Shown: positions 32,533-45,178, counted from the first letter of the stretch. The stretch: DNA of 64,000 bases from Pinus tabuliformis (GCA_031772625.1 CM062816.1:832078071-832142070), one strand, 5' to 3'. The notes: generated by a model from the letters alone, not told the origin. Numbers and translations: made by a program.

Positions 32533-35500
32533 ATGGCTAATTAGGATGGAATTTACACCAACAAATCTCCTATGTTCAGTGGAACGAATTAAGCACTTTA
32601 GAAGATACAAATGAGAACCTACATAATGTCTCTTGGTGCAGATGTCTGGGACATAGTATATAATGGCTATGAAAATCCATATGTATTGGTTAATAAAGAT
32701 GATAAGCTTCAGTTCACTTACAATGCTAAAGCAATGAATGAAATCCTAAGTGGTTTGCCTAAATCTGAGTTGGTTAAAGTCATGCACTACAAAACAAACA
32801 AAGATATATGGGATAAAATATGAATTTTTGTGAAGGTAATAGTAAATTAAAGAAAGCCAAACTTCAAGGCAATGAAATGCAATTTGAATCATTAAAGATG
32901 AAAGAGGGTGAGGACATAACCAAATTCTTTTTTCGAGTGGATGAAACAGTTAACACCATAAGAGTACTTGATGAAACCATGGGTGACTCCTTTATAGTTC
33001 AAAAGACGTTGAGATCACTTCTAACCAGGTTTGATACCAAAGTATCAACCATTGAGGAGATGCAAGATCTCAACACATTGACATTGGATCAACGACATGG
33101 AACACTGACAACCTATGAAATGTGAACTTCAAAAGGAAAATGTACATCAAGGGAGGCTACCTTCAAAGTTGACAAGAAGAGCATAGAATATCTACAAGAC
33201 TAGAGCTATGAATCTGATGAAGAAGAGGCAAAGTTTGTTAGAAGATTGAAGAGGATCTAGAAAGTACAAAGGTAAGTTACCCTTCAAATACTTTAATTGT
33301 GGAAAAGTAGGTCATTATGAATCTAAATGTCTATACAAGAAAATAATGAATATGACCATAAAGAGAAGAATAATATAGGAAAGTAAAGAAGGAAAAGAAG
33401 TTCCAGAAGAGGAGTTTCTATACCCAAGAAAATAGCAATTCCCCAAAAGATGAAGATGAACAATTGTCTGATGAGGAAAGAATGAAATAAACAATGAAGG
33501 ACTTTATGCTCATGGCCTTAGAACTCTAGATAAATGTCAAGACAAGTTCAATGAAGAAAAAGTTGAAGTAGACCTGGAAGGTGAACAAATCAGTGCCTTA
33601 ACAGAAATTCAAAGGCTTAAGAAAAAGAATAAGAAGCAGAAGGAGATGCTGAAAAAAAATTGAAAAGGATAAATCTAAAGATCCATCACTTCTTATAAAA
33701 GTTAAATTGGAAGAAACAAAGAAAATTGAAGACACCATTTTATAACATTTGAAAGAGAAGGGTGAGTGTGAAAAAACATAAGAAGAAATAGTCTCCCTTA
33801 GAAAGGAATTAGAAAAAAAAAACAAGACTCACCTAAAACAGAAATTGAAGTTTATTGAAGCATCTAAAAAGTAATATGAGATTTTGAGTATTCATAGATC
33901 CCTCTCATTAAAACTTGTATGGGCTATGAAAAAGAATCAATCACTAAGAAAGTTGAAGACAAAGAATCAATTAGTTATGTTGAAGCAGTCAAAGGACCTA
34001 ACAACAATACAACCAAAGGAAATCAACAACAACAAGGAAAAGTTTATAACAACGATTCAAATAGTCACATAGATCAAGTGAAAAATCAGCAAAAACAAAG
34101 AAAGGAAGAGGATAACAATACCACTCAGCAACAACAATGGAAAATTCATAACAACTCGAATAGCCACAAAGAACAAGTGAAAAATCAAAAGAGATTTTAT
34201 GCCCCTCAAAGACAAAGTTATCAAAGATTTAGAATCTTCCCTTCTCAAAGGCAAATTACTCCCAAGTATCATAGTTTTTCAATGTATTGTTTTTCATGTA
34301 CAAATTTTGGACATAAAGTTATAAACTGTAGAGCATATTGTGGAAACAATCAAATAAGAAATAAAAGAAATGAACCTTATCAGTGAAACATAGATAGTAG
34401 ATTTGTGAATTCACATAGAAATAATTTGAGGTACAACAATCCTTTGCTCCCTTATTGGATGATATTGAATGATATAACTGTTGTAATTATGGACATAAAG
34501 TGCGAGTGTAGAACCAACAAATTGAGATCAACTCCTCAATTTAAACAAAAATAGGAAGAACCCAAGACCTAGAGGAAGAAAATGAAAGAAGAATATTGTA
34601 CTGTCTTGTATGCCCAAAACCAAGGCAACCATTGGTATATGGACAGTGAATGCTCCAATCATATGACTGGTGATAGAAGCAAATTCCTGTCAATGGAGGA
34701 AAACAAGACAAAAAGTGTCATTTTTGGCAATGATCCCCCAAGAAACATCATGGACAAAGGAACCGTGAACTTAGATAATGGAAAAGGTAAAACTTAGAAT
34801 GTTTTGTGTAGATGGGCTCAAGCACAATCGTAGTAAGTGTAAGTCAAATGTGTGACCAAGGGTATGATGTTACCTTTTGCTTCAAAGGTTGTGAGATAAA
34901 GTTAGAAAACCTAGGAAATGTAATAGCAAGGGGTATGAGAACCTTAAATAATGTGTACATAGTCATGGAAGAAAACGAGAAATGTTATTTGGGGAAGCAT
35001 TATGAGAGTTGGTTGTGGAACAGAAGACTGGGACACTTGAATTTTGATCATATTGTGAAGCTCAACAAAAAGGGAGTTGTAAGGGACTTGCTAAAAATTT
35101 CTAAGCCAAGCAACACAATCTATAAGTCATGCCAAATTGGAAAGCAAATCTGAGTGCCAATTAAGACCAAAGAAAATTCATCCACAAATCCACTACAACT
35201 AGTTCATACAGACTTACGTGGGTCCGCAAGAACTAAGATTCTAAGTGGTGAGTGATACTTCACGTTGATTATTGATGATTATACCAGAATTTTGTGGGTT
35301 GCATTTCTAAAGGAGAGTCTAAAGCATTTGAAAAGTTCAATATTTTCAAAGACATCATTGGTAACCAAACTGATTGCAAACTAAAGTGTGTAAGGTGAAA
35401 TAGGGGTGGGGAGTTCAATTCAAATGAGTTTGATAACTTTTGTGAAGAAATGGCATAAGAAGACAATTCACTATTGCTATCGCCCACAACAAAATGGTGT

Positions 35501-37713
35501 GGCTGAAAGACAAAATAGATTAATGCAACAATTGACAAGGGAAACAATGGATGAAAGGAATTTGCCAAATATTTTTTGGGCTAAAGTTGTTCATACAACA
35601 GTTCATATTTTAAATAAAGCTCACTTCAGGCCAAACAATGACCAGACTCCATATGAACTATGGTATGGAAACTTGGCCACAATAAAGCACTTCAAAGTCT
35701 TTCGCAACAAGTGCTACATCAAGAATAATGATGACAATCTTGGGAAGTTCGATGTAAGGGGTGATGAAAAAATATTCTTAGGACATTTTAACAAGAGAAA
35801 GGACTAGAAATGTTACAACAAAAGGCTATGAAAAATAAGTGACTGCATTGATGTAAAAGTGGATGAAGAGTTACTTCGCAAAAGCAACAAGCAAGATTTA
35901 ATGGTCCACTTCATCAGACCAGTAGTAAAGATGAAGCATAACAACATGAAGAATCAAGAGAAGAGGAAGAAGCAAAAGCAAAATGTGCTCACTCAAAAAC
36001 TCCTTCAAGGTATATACAAAAGAATCATCCTACAAATCAAATTGTTAGTGATAAGGAATCAGGAGTTCAAACTTGAAGACAATTAATGAATACCTACAGT
36101 CAAAAACATATTGCTATGTTTTCCATGATTGAACCAAAATATTTCTCTCAAGCAAGCCAAGATGAGCATTGGATAAAATCTATGAATGAGGAATTGGATC
36201 AAATTGAGAAAAATCAGACTTGGGAATTGGTTCCAAGACCAATAAATAAAAATGTCATTGGCACAAAATGGGTCTTTAAGAACAAATTAAATGAGAATGG
36301 AAAAGTTGTGAGAAATAAGGCCAAATTAGCATGTAAAGGCTATGCCTAAATTGAAGGAATTGGTTTTGATGAGACTTTTTCTCATGAAGCAAGATTAGAG
36401 GTAGTTAGATGTTTCTAGCTTTTGTTCGTGACAAAATCTTAAAATATATCAAATGAATGTAAAATCAACCTTTTTGAATGGAAAACTTGAAGAAGAGGTT
36501 TACATAGAACAACCAAAAGGTTTTCATCTGTCAGAAAATATTGATGAAGTGTGTAGACTAAAAAAGGCATTGTATGAACTTAAACATGCACCCAAGACAT
36601 GGTATTCTAGATTAAACAAACACCTATAGTAGCAAGGATTCAAAAGAGGAACAACTAACATTAACCTATATAGCAAATATAAGAATGATAATTTGTTAAT
36701 AATTGGGGTTTATGTTGATGACATCATTTTTTGTAGTGATGCAGATTTACTGAGCCAAAAATTTGTTGTGGATATGCAAACTGAATTTGAATTGTCCTTG
36801 GGGAACTCTCATTTTTTCTTGGATTGGAAATTACTCAGTTAGAAAAAGGTGTATTCATTTCCCAAAGCAAGTACCTCAAAGAAATGTTGAAGAAGTTTGG
36901 GATGGAAGAGTGTTCTCTTGTCAGTACTCCTATGGTCACTAGATGTAAGCTCAACAAATATGATGAATCACCAGAGGGAGATCAAACAATGTATAGATCA
37001 ATAATTGGCAGCCTTTTGTACCTACCAGCCTCATGACTAGATATTATGCAAGTTGTTGGAGTTGCAAGGTATTAATCAACCCCCAAACAAAGTCATCTCT
37101 TAGCTACAAAAGAATTTTCGGATATTTAAAAGTTGCAATGGACTATGGTCCATGGTATCCAAAGGGTCAAATTTTCTCATTAATTGCATACACGAATGTT
37201 GATTGGTTTGGAAATGTGGATGATAGGAAAAACAAAAGTGTCAGTGCTTTGTTTTTTGGAAATTTCTTAGTAGCTTGGCTGAGCAAAAAACAATCGTTTC
37301 TCTCTCTTTCTACTGCTCAAGCCAAATGCATAGCAGTTGCAGCAAGTTGCACTCAGATCTTGTGGATGAAACAAACATTACAAGATACAAAGGTAACTTA
37401 TGATGAACCAATTCCCATTATTCGTGATAACACAAGAGCTATCAATATATTTAGGAATCATGTTCTTCATTCAAAAACTAAGCATATCCACATAAAGTAC
37501 CATTTTCTTAAAGAATAGGTGGTTGATCAGATTGTAAAGTTGGAATATATTTCAATGAAGGAAGAAGTTGCTCATATCTTCACCAAGCCTCTTGCCCGAG
37601 AACCTTTTGAGTACTTAGTACTTAAGACAGAGGTTGGGAGTGATGTCTCACTCTTCTCTTCACCAGCGCTCTTCACTAGCTTTCTTCACAAGCCAAGAGG
37701 GAAATTGTCTTAA
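32533..37713 (+). pseudogene. Ty1/copia gag-pol polyprotein, decayed
   Basis: Starts near ATGGCTAAT (32533). Gag: GADVWDIVYNGYENP, MHYKTNKDIWDKI, a knuckle FNCGKVGHYESKC (about 33295-33330) and a lysine/glutamine-rich stretch to 34380. Protease: WYMDSECSNHMTGD, with Glu in place of the usual Gly or Ala after DS. Integrase: WLWNRRLGHLNFDHIV, RGGEFNSNEFDNF, QQNGVAERQNR. RT: QTWELVPRPINKNVIGTKW, FKNKLNENGKV and the catalytic VYVDDIIF (about 36712-36735). RNase H: NVDDRKNKSVSALFFGN, WLSKKQSFLSLSTAQA, HSKTKHIHIKYHFLKE. The end is at 37713. Many stops and frameshifts throughout. All domains are in copia order, so this was once autonomous. Confidence 0.9.
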
Positions 37714-37796
37714 TCTGTACAAGGATGGTTGTAGTGATTCGAGACAATAAAAAACACCAAACTTAGGGTGAGTTTTCAAATCAGTAGTAGTACAAG

Positions 37797-37972
37797 TTTA
37801 GGGGGATCAATGTAAATTCAAACACGGTGACATGGTAATCTTGCATTAATGTCATTTCATTTCAATCAAAGGGGGAGAATAATTTGCAGCTTGTTATATC
37901 CTTTTAGGGGGAGAATGGTCAGAGAGAGCATACTAGGGCTCTTTTCCATTGATTTCAAAGGGGGAGAGTAAG
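37797..37972 (+). other. four successive polypurine-tract-like sequences
   Basis: TTTAGGGGGA (37797-37806), AAAGGGGGAGAAT (37868-37880), TTTTAGGGGGAGAATGG (37902-37918) and AAAGGGGGAGAGTAAG (37957-37972) follow the polyprotein end. Each could prime plus-strand synthesis. Repeated tracts before the 3' LTR are known in some plant copia lineages such as SIRE/Maximus. Confidence 0.65.
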
Positions 37973-37980
37973 CATACATT

Positions 37981-40173
37981 GGAGATATTGAAGATGGAGA
38001 ATGATTAGTCATTAACAACACAGACGGGGAGTGAGCAAACAGTGGCAATTTTTTCAACGTGAAGGCATATTTCATTATTTCACATTTTCCATGTGTAAAC
38101 TTGCTAAAGTGGTTCAAGATATTTCAATTGTCCATTAATTAGATCCTGAAGTCCTACATTATTAACCTATTTTATTACCATGTAACACTCCACTATAGTA
38201 AAAACATGTTGAGGCAATCCAACATTAAAAATAATATTTGTTAGTGGTTCCCCTCATGAGATATTTGTTAGGTCTCTTTAACCTTGTTCACACTCATACG
38301 TGCCACACCTATTGACTACTCTTTGTCCTTGGCACATATAGGTAGAAGATGTTTGAGTTTGCACAATTTCTTAGGGCTAGTCATGCATTTGCCCTATCCA
38401 TTTGTCTACTTTCAAATTCATTCAAACCACTTTTCCATTCACATGTTAACTCCATCTCCTTGACACTTCATCATAAGTGGTGCTCTCCACAAGAATGTCC
38501 ACCTACACATTTGAATAAACTCTGTTCACACTGTGGCTTCATTTTGATGAAGAGTGTTTGACTTGGAACTAGTTAGCGCTTGCTATTTTGAGATATTCTT
38601 CATATGGTTTTAAATTTACATGAATGAGTTGTCATTTTGGGAATCTATGTTTATTCCAATTACATTGTCTCATGTTACTTTTGGAGTGACAAGGCTTCTC
38701 CTAATAGATCACTTGTGTTACTTGAAGATTATTTTATTATTATTTGAGGGTGCACTTCTTTGAAGTTGTTATGTATTATTTTTGGAGAATGGTAGCAACC
38801 ACCTTGCACCATTCCCTATAGTGCACCTCTCCCTAAGGATATATTATTATTATTCATTAAATAAACCCCCTTGGCCTACATCTTAGCTCCTTAGTTCTCT
38901 CATAGAAAGAATATGTTATTATTCATTTAACTCATCAAACATGATCATAATATTATTTTTTATTGAGGTTATTGAGCCTAAAACAAGCTAAAAAACACTT
39001 CACCTAGCTTTTTTGTTAGGAAGGCAAACTCTCAATAAATCTCCTAATAGATACATTGTCAACATACAATCAAAATGATTAGGGCCACCCAGGAGCCCTC
39101 TATCCATAAATGGAATGAAAGTACAAACTCATACATTGTCAATTATCAACAAAAGAAAACAAATGCAAAGTTGGATCTCAATTCCACTAGAAATATTAGA
39201 CCATTTCCAACATGAATTCCAAAATTTTGACATATCAAGCGATTCATCAATTCTCAATCCTAACACAACTCCTATGCTCTTGATACCATGACTACTTTGT
39301 CAATGAACCAAAATTTTTCTATAGAATAGGATCAAGACAATTAATACTCTAATCATTATCATAAATATGAAAGTATTCATTCAGGAAACCATGTTAAATT
39401 TGCAAGCCATATTGCTACATAATAAAACTTCAATCCTCATGTACTGTGTATGGTAATGTAGATACAAATTTTTGGAGGATTGCATTGAATAACTCATGAT
39501 TATATCGCCACATCATACCTAAATTTACTAAGAAATATTGGGCTATAGTTGTTTGTTGGTATAGTTTGTTCCTCGGGACAATCATTTCTTCCAAATAGCA
39601 TTTGTGACACTTTCTTCCCCTCTCATATTTTGGTTATATCCTTCACATAACCCACCAAATGCAATATCAGATCATGTAGATCTAAATTATTAACACAAAG
39701 TAGAACAAGAATCCTAAGAAAATTCGCCATCCTTATAAAGGTTCATATTTTCCATATTGCCCCATCACGAATGTTAAGGCTAAGAGTAGATGTCTAGATG
39801 TAATCAGCTTTTAAAACTAGACCATGTGGATTAATTTGTATATTGTACATAGATATTATTACACCCTGCACTTTATAATCAAAACCAAAAGGACATTATA
39901 GCTTGAGTTGTCAATTAATATGAAACAAAATATGTAGCTAGTGGTAGCCCATCATTCTCGATTACACAAAAAAATGCATATGCAAGTAATATTAAATATT
40001 TTCTAGGATGCCACTTAAAAAAGGAAGCCCTTTTTAAGTTATAACTGTCTTTTGCATCTTAAAATGAAATTTGCTTATTAGAAAAAGAAAAAAGTGCACA
40101 TGAATATATGCACATTCATCTCTCTCCAATATATTTTAATCAATTATAAAGCACAACAATAGCACTTGTACAA
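37981..40173. other. no recognised feature
   Basis: AT-rich. It may include a decayed copia 3' LTR, but no alignment to 30115-32471 was seen by eye. A 70-residue plus-strand frame at 38349-38561 matches nothing. Confidence 0.35.
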
Positions 40174-40401
40174 TTACTCCATGAATTTTTTAGTTGTTAC
40201 AAATCGAATCCCTGATTGGCCTGATTCTGTCAAAACGTGAAACTTTTCAGCATTCAGCCCATTTGTTGAAGGGCCAAAGATGGATCTCCGAGAGTGAGAA
40301 TACGCACAATATTCTACTGCGTGAACAATTACATCCTTTTTAAATGTAGAAACTGAAACTCCAACACCTTCACCTGCATTTATGGCAACGATGATAATCA
40401 A
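40174..40401 (-). CDS. possible terminal exon of an unidentified host gene
   Basis: On the minus strand a balanced, protein-like frame reads GEGVGVSVSTFKKDVIVHAV, EYCAYSHSRRSIFGPSTNG, LNAEKFHVLTESGQSGIRF, VTTKKFME, then stop. Its codon mix and lack of stops contrast with the AT-rich surroundings. The preceding ATAAATGCAG/GTGAAGG looks like a 3' splice acceptor, which would make this a last exon. No partner exon was found upstream on the minus strand (40402-42050), and the family was not recognised. It could be an isolated gene fragment carried by a transposon. Confidence 0.3.
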   Translation of the reverse strand: MIIIVAINAGEGVGVSVSTFKKDVIVHAVEYCAYSHSRRSIFGPSTNGLNAEKFHVLTESGQSGIRFVTTKKFME

Positions 40402-42057
40402 ATCATAAATGGTTGTAGATGTAAATAGAACCTTGAAAGAGGTGGCATAAAGAATCTTGAAAGGGGTGCCAAAAAAAACCTTGAAAGAGGTGCCAAAAAT
40501 ATTTTCATCCTACAAAATAATGAAATAGTCATAATAACATAATCTCTATAATCATTGATTTCCTAAAGAATATTGGCAACTAGTCAAAAAACATCTTCTC
40601 ATAAAGTAAAACAACATAGAACTCGATATAGGAACTCAAATAAAAAATATCATAAGCATGTAACGAAGTCATTAGTATTTCCCCTCACTTGTAAATTTGT
40701 TGTTTAATGTAATTATTTAAACTATCATTTTACCATTGCTACTCTCCTCATGGAATGTCTCTTTAATCTTTTGAAAAAGTACTCATGCTTATCAACTTAT
40801 CTTCCAAAGAAATAGTTCAAACTTTAATATTATTAACAAATTCATTAAATTCTCCTATTTTAAAATGAGAATGATATACGATTAAATTCTCCTATTTTAA
40901 AATAAGATTGATATACATTTAAGTTATGGAAGTGATTTTTTATTTTCTCAAAAAAAAATATTGATGCAAATATATCTTTTAAAAATATTTTTTAAAATTG
41001 AGAAATTTATTAAAAAAAATAATACCTAATATTAATGAAAATATTAATTTTAATTTTCATAAAACTGAGTAAACACATTGTAAATCCTTCAAATATTTAA
41101 ATCTATCTTAATTCATTTCTTACCACTTTTTAATAAATATCTTTAAAAATATCTATTTTGTTGATTCAATTTATACTTTTATTATATAATAAATGTTTTA
41201 TATAATAAAATTTTATATAATACATTAAATGTGGTCAGTTTTCATTATTATCATAATTTCTTTTATAAACTTACAATTTTATGAAATTAAAAAATAATAA
41301 GTTATTATATAAAACATTAAATTCACAATTTTTCTCATTATCATTTCTATAAATATACAAAATTATAAAATTCACAAATATCTTATTTAGTTCATTAACT
41401 CGACCTATAATTCTATTATATAATATCTTTATACAAAATTATGAAATTCACAGATATCTTATTTGGTTCATGGACTCAACTAATAATTTTATTATAAAAT
41501 TTATTATATAATAATTTTATTATATAATAAATATAATATAGAAGACATTGAACTTTACAATTTTTTTAGTATCGTCATGATTGGTTCTATAAACTTGTAA
41601 TGTTATAAAAAAGCAAAAAATATTAATTTATTATATGACACACTAAACTTTACGATTTCTATCATTAACTTCATAATTATTTCCATAAATATATGATGTT
41701 ATGAAATTACAAATATCTTATCTCGATAGCATGGTTTCTGTGTCGACAAACAAATGCAAAAGTCCCACGACATACAGCCAATCTGACATTTTTCTTATAC
41801 TTAATTCCACTTTAACCTTTTCTCTCGAACTATGTCTCAGGAATATAAATTTTAAATTGCCTTCTAAGTCATAACCATTTTAATTTTATAATCCATGTTT
41901 TTCTTAGACTTAATTCTACTTGAACGTTTTCTATTGAGTTCCCACCTATATATTTTAAAATTAGCTCCCCAAATGCCGGGAACAAACTCCCAAATGCTTT
42001 CCTTGGGTGACACTCGAAGTTCACCGAAGGTAGAGTTGGAATTTCCGCCTGGAAATT
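40402..42057. other. AT-rich sequence without recognised features
   Basis: Short tandem TATTATATAATA and TTCATAAAATTACAAATATC-type repeats (about 41150-41720). No genes. Confidence 0.4.
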
Positions 42058-42825
42058 CAGAGTTGTGGGGGAGCGCCTGCCCCCCCGAACCCGCTCCAGG
42101 AGTGCGCTATCGAAGTCACTCCCTTGCCTTTATTACAAAAAAAAAAAATTGCAAAAACATTCCAAATGCATTTTTTCAAAGAAACAATAATGTTTTAGTG
42201 GAGTAGCCTAATGATCATTCCTATGGCCCTAATATTGATATGCAATTCATGGTAATGTTAAATTCTTAAAGTAAAAGTGGCAGTCTCCTTAATCTTCATT
42301 TTCATCCTTTTACTTAAATTTTTAACATTACCATGAAATGACTCGGGATGTTTGAGAGTGGTTCCGACCTCATTAGATTTCATATGGAGAAAGTAGAATT
42401 TTAGATCTCATTCAAAATCCAGTAGAGTTATCAGTTTTTCAAGATTTCAAGATTGGGGGGATTGCAATGTTTCCATTGGATTTTATCATGTACTAGGGTA
42501 TGGAACCCATATTTAATCAAGAGCACCAATCCCTCTATGTACCTTGATGTTAGTGACATTGGTTGTCGAACTCCTTTATCATGACCCTACTAAAAATGTA
42601 CCCATCACTCAAACAAAATCTTGACTTGACATGCTATGTTTTTTCTATCTTAGGTTAATGCTTAGAGGGTGATATTAATGACAAAGATCGCTATATAGAT
42701 CCAGAGGTAATGACAAAGATACCTCTAGATATTAATGCTTAAAGGGTGATATTAATGACAAAGATCTTGATTTTCCAACAAGACTCAGAAATTAGACATT
42801 TCTCGTGGTGGCAAGAGGCCCAAGC

Positions 42826-43168
42826 TATTGGGAATCACGATTGTTGTTAGACCAAAACTCGCAGGTGTTAGTTAACAATCGCATCGCCAGAGATAAGGAT
42901 CCACAAGAGGCAGTTAGTCCATGTCACGAAACACACGATAAGCGTTGGTTTATCCAATGTCCAACAATCTCCCCCCCAATGCGAGTCGAGTGTGTATCGA
43001 ACTCATGACCTACTCTCTAATACCACTTGTTGGGAATCACAATTGTCGTTAAACCAAAACCCACAGATGTTAGTCAACAATCGCATCACCAGAGATAAGG
43101 ATCCACAAGAGGCAGTTAGTCCATGTCACAAAACACACGGGGAGCATTGGTTTATCCAATGTCCAACA
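42826..43168 (-). mobile_element. TRIM, first copy (343 bp)
   Basis: Same structure as the copy at 43496-43838, with the plus-strand left end mutated from TGTTGGG to TATTGGG. Flanked by CAAGC at 42821-42825 and 43169-43173. It carries one 141-bp terminal repeat at each end and a 61-bp interior. No coding capacity. Confidence 0.88.
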
Positions 43169-43495
43169 CAAGCATTAGCAATAGATAATATATTTACTTG
43201 TATTTTCTAGTTTCTAGTAGTTTTTATAATTGTTGACTCTTTCATATTTTTTATGATATTTTTTATAAACAATATATGACAATTTAAGTTTGAAGTTGGC
43301 AATTATAACTCATTGGTAATGAATTATGAATATGATGCTTCATGAAAGTTGAAAGTTGTTTCATTTCATTTCAAAGGTAATGACAAAGATACCTCTAGAT
43401 ATTAATGCTTAAAGGGTGATATTAATGACAAAGATCCTGATTTTCCAACAAGACTCAGGAATTAGACATTTCTCATGGTGGCAAGAGGCCCAAGC

Positions 43496-43838
43496 TGTTG
43501 GGAATCGTGATTGTCACTAGACCAAAACTCGCAGTTGTTAGTTAACAATCGCATCGCCAGAGATAAGGATCCATGAGAGATAGTTAGTCCATGTCACGAA
43601 ACACAAGGGGAGAGTTGGTTTATCCAATGTCCAACAATCTCCCCCCCAACGCGAGTTAGGTGTGTATCGAACTCATGACCTGCTCTCTGATACCATTTGT
43701 TGGAAATCACAATTTTCGTTAGACCAAAACCCATAGATGTTAGTCAACAATCGCATCGCCAGAGATAAGGATCCACAAAAAGCAGTTAGTCCATGTCACG
43801 AAACACAAGGGGAGCATTGGTTTATCCAATGTCCAACA
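43496..43838 (-). mobile_element. TRIM, second copy (343 bp)
   Basis: Terminal repeats at 43496-43636 and 43698-43838 (141 bp each, TGTTGG...CCAACA) enclose 61 bp. On the minus strand the interior starts two bases after the repeat with TGGTATCAGAGAGCAGG, an initiator-Met primer site with two extra bases. It ends with the purine tract TTGGGGGGGAGAT. The target duplication is CAAGC (43491-43495 and 43839-43843). The uninterrupted site CCCAAGCATAAGCA is seen in hAT copy 2 at about 54427-54440. TRIMs depend on other LTR elements for all proteins. Confidence 0.93.
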
Positions 43839-44404
43839 CAAGCATTAGCAATAGATAATAGAATTACTTGTCTTTTCTAGTTTCTAGTAGTTTTTATAAT
43901 TGTTGACTCTTTCATATTTATTATGATATTTTTTGTTAACAATATATGACATTTTTAAGTTTGTAGTTGGCAATTATAACTCATTGGTAATGAATTAAGA
44001 ATATGATGCTTCATGAAAGTTGAAAGTTGTTTCATTTCATTTCATTTTATAACATTTCAATTCGTGTTATAATTTTTCTATATTTTTGGTGATCAATGAT
44101 GATAAATATTATGTATTGAATTTTGAAAGCTTGAAACTTTAATGTTGATGAATCATAAGACGCGATATGTTGTATGTTACTAACTTGTGGATGTGGTTGA
44201 TGAAAATTATAACTTCTAGATGATTGATGTTATATGGTTCAATCTATGCTTTTATGCTTTTTATATCTAATTCATCATTCTACATGCTTTTGTTGACATA
44301 TATGCATCTCAAAATATATAAAAATATATATTATATAAAATTCACTCCTGAACCGGGAGTTTTTGAAAATGCCACTCCCCGCTCCCGCTTCCAAGTAACC
44401 TTGC

Positions 44405-44803
44405 CCCTTGTGCTAAACAGAGTTGGTTGACTTGGCTAAACAGCTCAAGAAAACTTGTGTTCAGAAATAAAATTGTCAAAAGATCCCAAATGGAAGCCTC
44501 CTTGCCTTATTTATAGAAGTTGATCCTCTCTCCCTTGGTGGACCCCATTTTCCACTGACTCACACCCCTTCCTTTCTCTCTCTTCCTCCACTAGTACGAA
44601 TTATCTCTAGAGGTCAAATTGCCTCCTTTTTGTGGTTCACACATTCCACTAAGGCTGTAATTTCTCCTATTATCCTAAGTCCTCATGTCTTCCATATCAA
44701 AATTGTCTCGAATGCCTGAATTGCAAAATCATTCTATGCATAGCACCACCCCAAGGATATCACTAACCTCCTCAAATGAAAAATAAAAAATGGGGATATT
44801 ACA
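44405..44803 (-). repeat. minus-strand Ty3/gypsy LTR (start and U3), cut by hAT copy 1
   Basis: The minus strand from 44803 reads TGTAATATCCCC, a usual gypsy LTR start, preceded by a GGGGACAATATTAATTG-type pol tail/PPT region. A TATA box lies about 290 bp in. The LTR stops at the hAT right end, and its remainder beyond 42058 was not identified. Confidence 0.6.
44507..44516 (-). promoter_or_regulatory. TATA box, minus strand
   Basis: CTATAAATAA on the minus strand, about 290 bp from the LTR start, where the U3 promoter of this LTR would be. Confidence 0.5.
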
Positions 44804-45178
44804 GATGATCAATTAATATTGTCCCCAAATTGAGTAGGGGGCACTGTGCCAAAATTAGGTTAGAAGAGAGGAATAGTATGTATGGTGCTCGAAAATTTTA
44901 TGCAAACTAAAATGTTGAACAAAAAAAAACTATGCAGTTGCTCTTAAACAATAGAGCTCCTACATGGGACATACCACAAAAAAAAGAACCTTTGCTGGTC
45001 TTGGATGCTGTAGTTTCTGCCAGAAAGTAGAAGAAACAAATGCACATATCATTATGACTTGCTCCTTTACAAGGGAAGTTTGGAAGGAATGGTACGTATG
45101 ATAAAAATTAGGTTAGAAGAGAGGAATAGTAGATATCGTGCTCGAAAATTTCATGCAAACTAAAATGTTCAACCAAGG
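44804..45178 (+). pseudogene. LINE zinc-binding fragment between direct repeats
   Basis: The plus frame at about 44985-45095 reads GCCSFCQKVEETNAHIIM and then TCSFTREVWKEW, the zinc-binding block found at the C-terminus of plant LINE ORF2 proteins (CxxCxxxxET..H...C.f....W). It is flanked by two copies of a 75-bp sequence (AAAATTAGGTTAGAAGAGAG... at about 44851 and 45107). Nothing else of a LINE is present, so this is a small captured or truncated scrap. Confidence 0.6.

Larger units (their letters stand above)
30115..37980 (+). mobile_element. Ty1/copia element, decayed, 3' end not defined
   Basis: Order: LTR starting TGTTGGGATTTTTG at 30115 and ending CTAACA at 32471, a degraded primer site, gag-pol (32533-37713), then several polypurine tracts. 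The gene order protease-integrase-RT-RNase H is copia-type. No second copy of the LTR is recognisable after 37980, so the 3' LTR is lost or too diverged. The 5-mer before the LTR is GCCTA. Confidence 0.75.
42705..44044 (+). repeat. 670-bp tandem duplication inside hAT copy 1
   Basis: Unit 1 (42705-43374) and unit 2 (43375-44044) begin AGGTAATGACAAAGATACC and each contains one TRIM and the same following sequence. The 670-bp offset is constant across both TRIM ends, so the TRIM inserted once and was then duplicated with its host segment. Confidence 0.88.
42058..44404 (+). mobile_element. hAT-like non-autonomous element, copy 1
   Basis: It aligns with copy 2 (53632-55066) over most of its length. 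The ends are worn: CAGAGTTGTGGGGGAGCG on the left and CGCTTCCAAGTAACCTTG on the right, against CAGTGTTGCAGGGGAGCG and CGCTCCCAAGTAACACTG in copy 2. GGGAGCG/CGCTCCC motifs cluster near both ends. It is longer than copy 2 because of a 670-bp tandem duplication that includes two TRIM insertions. The flanking 8-mers do not match. No transposase frame. Confidence 0.75.
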
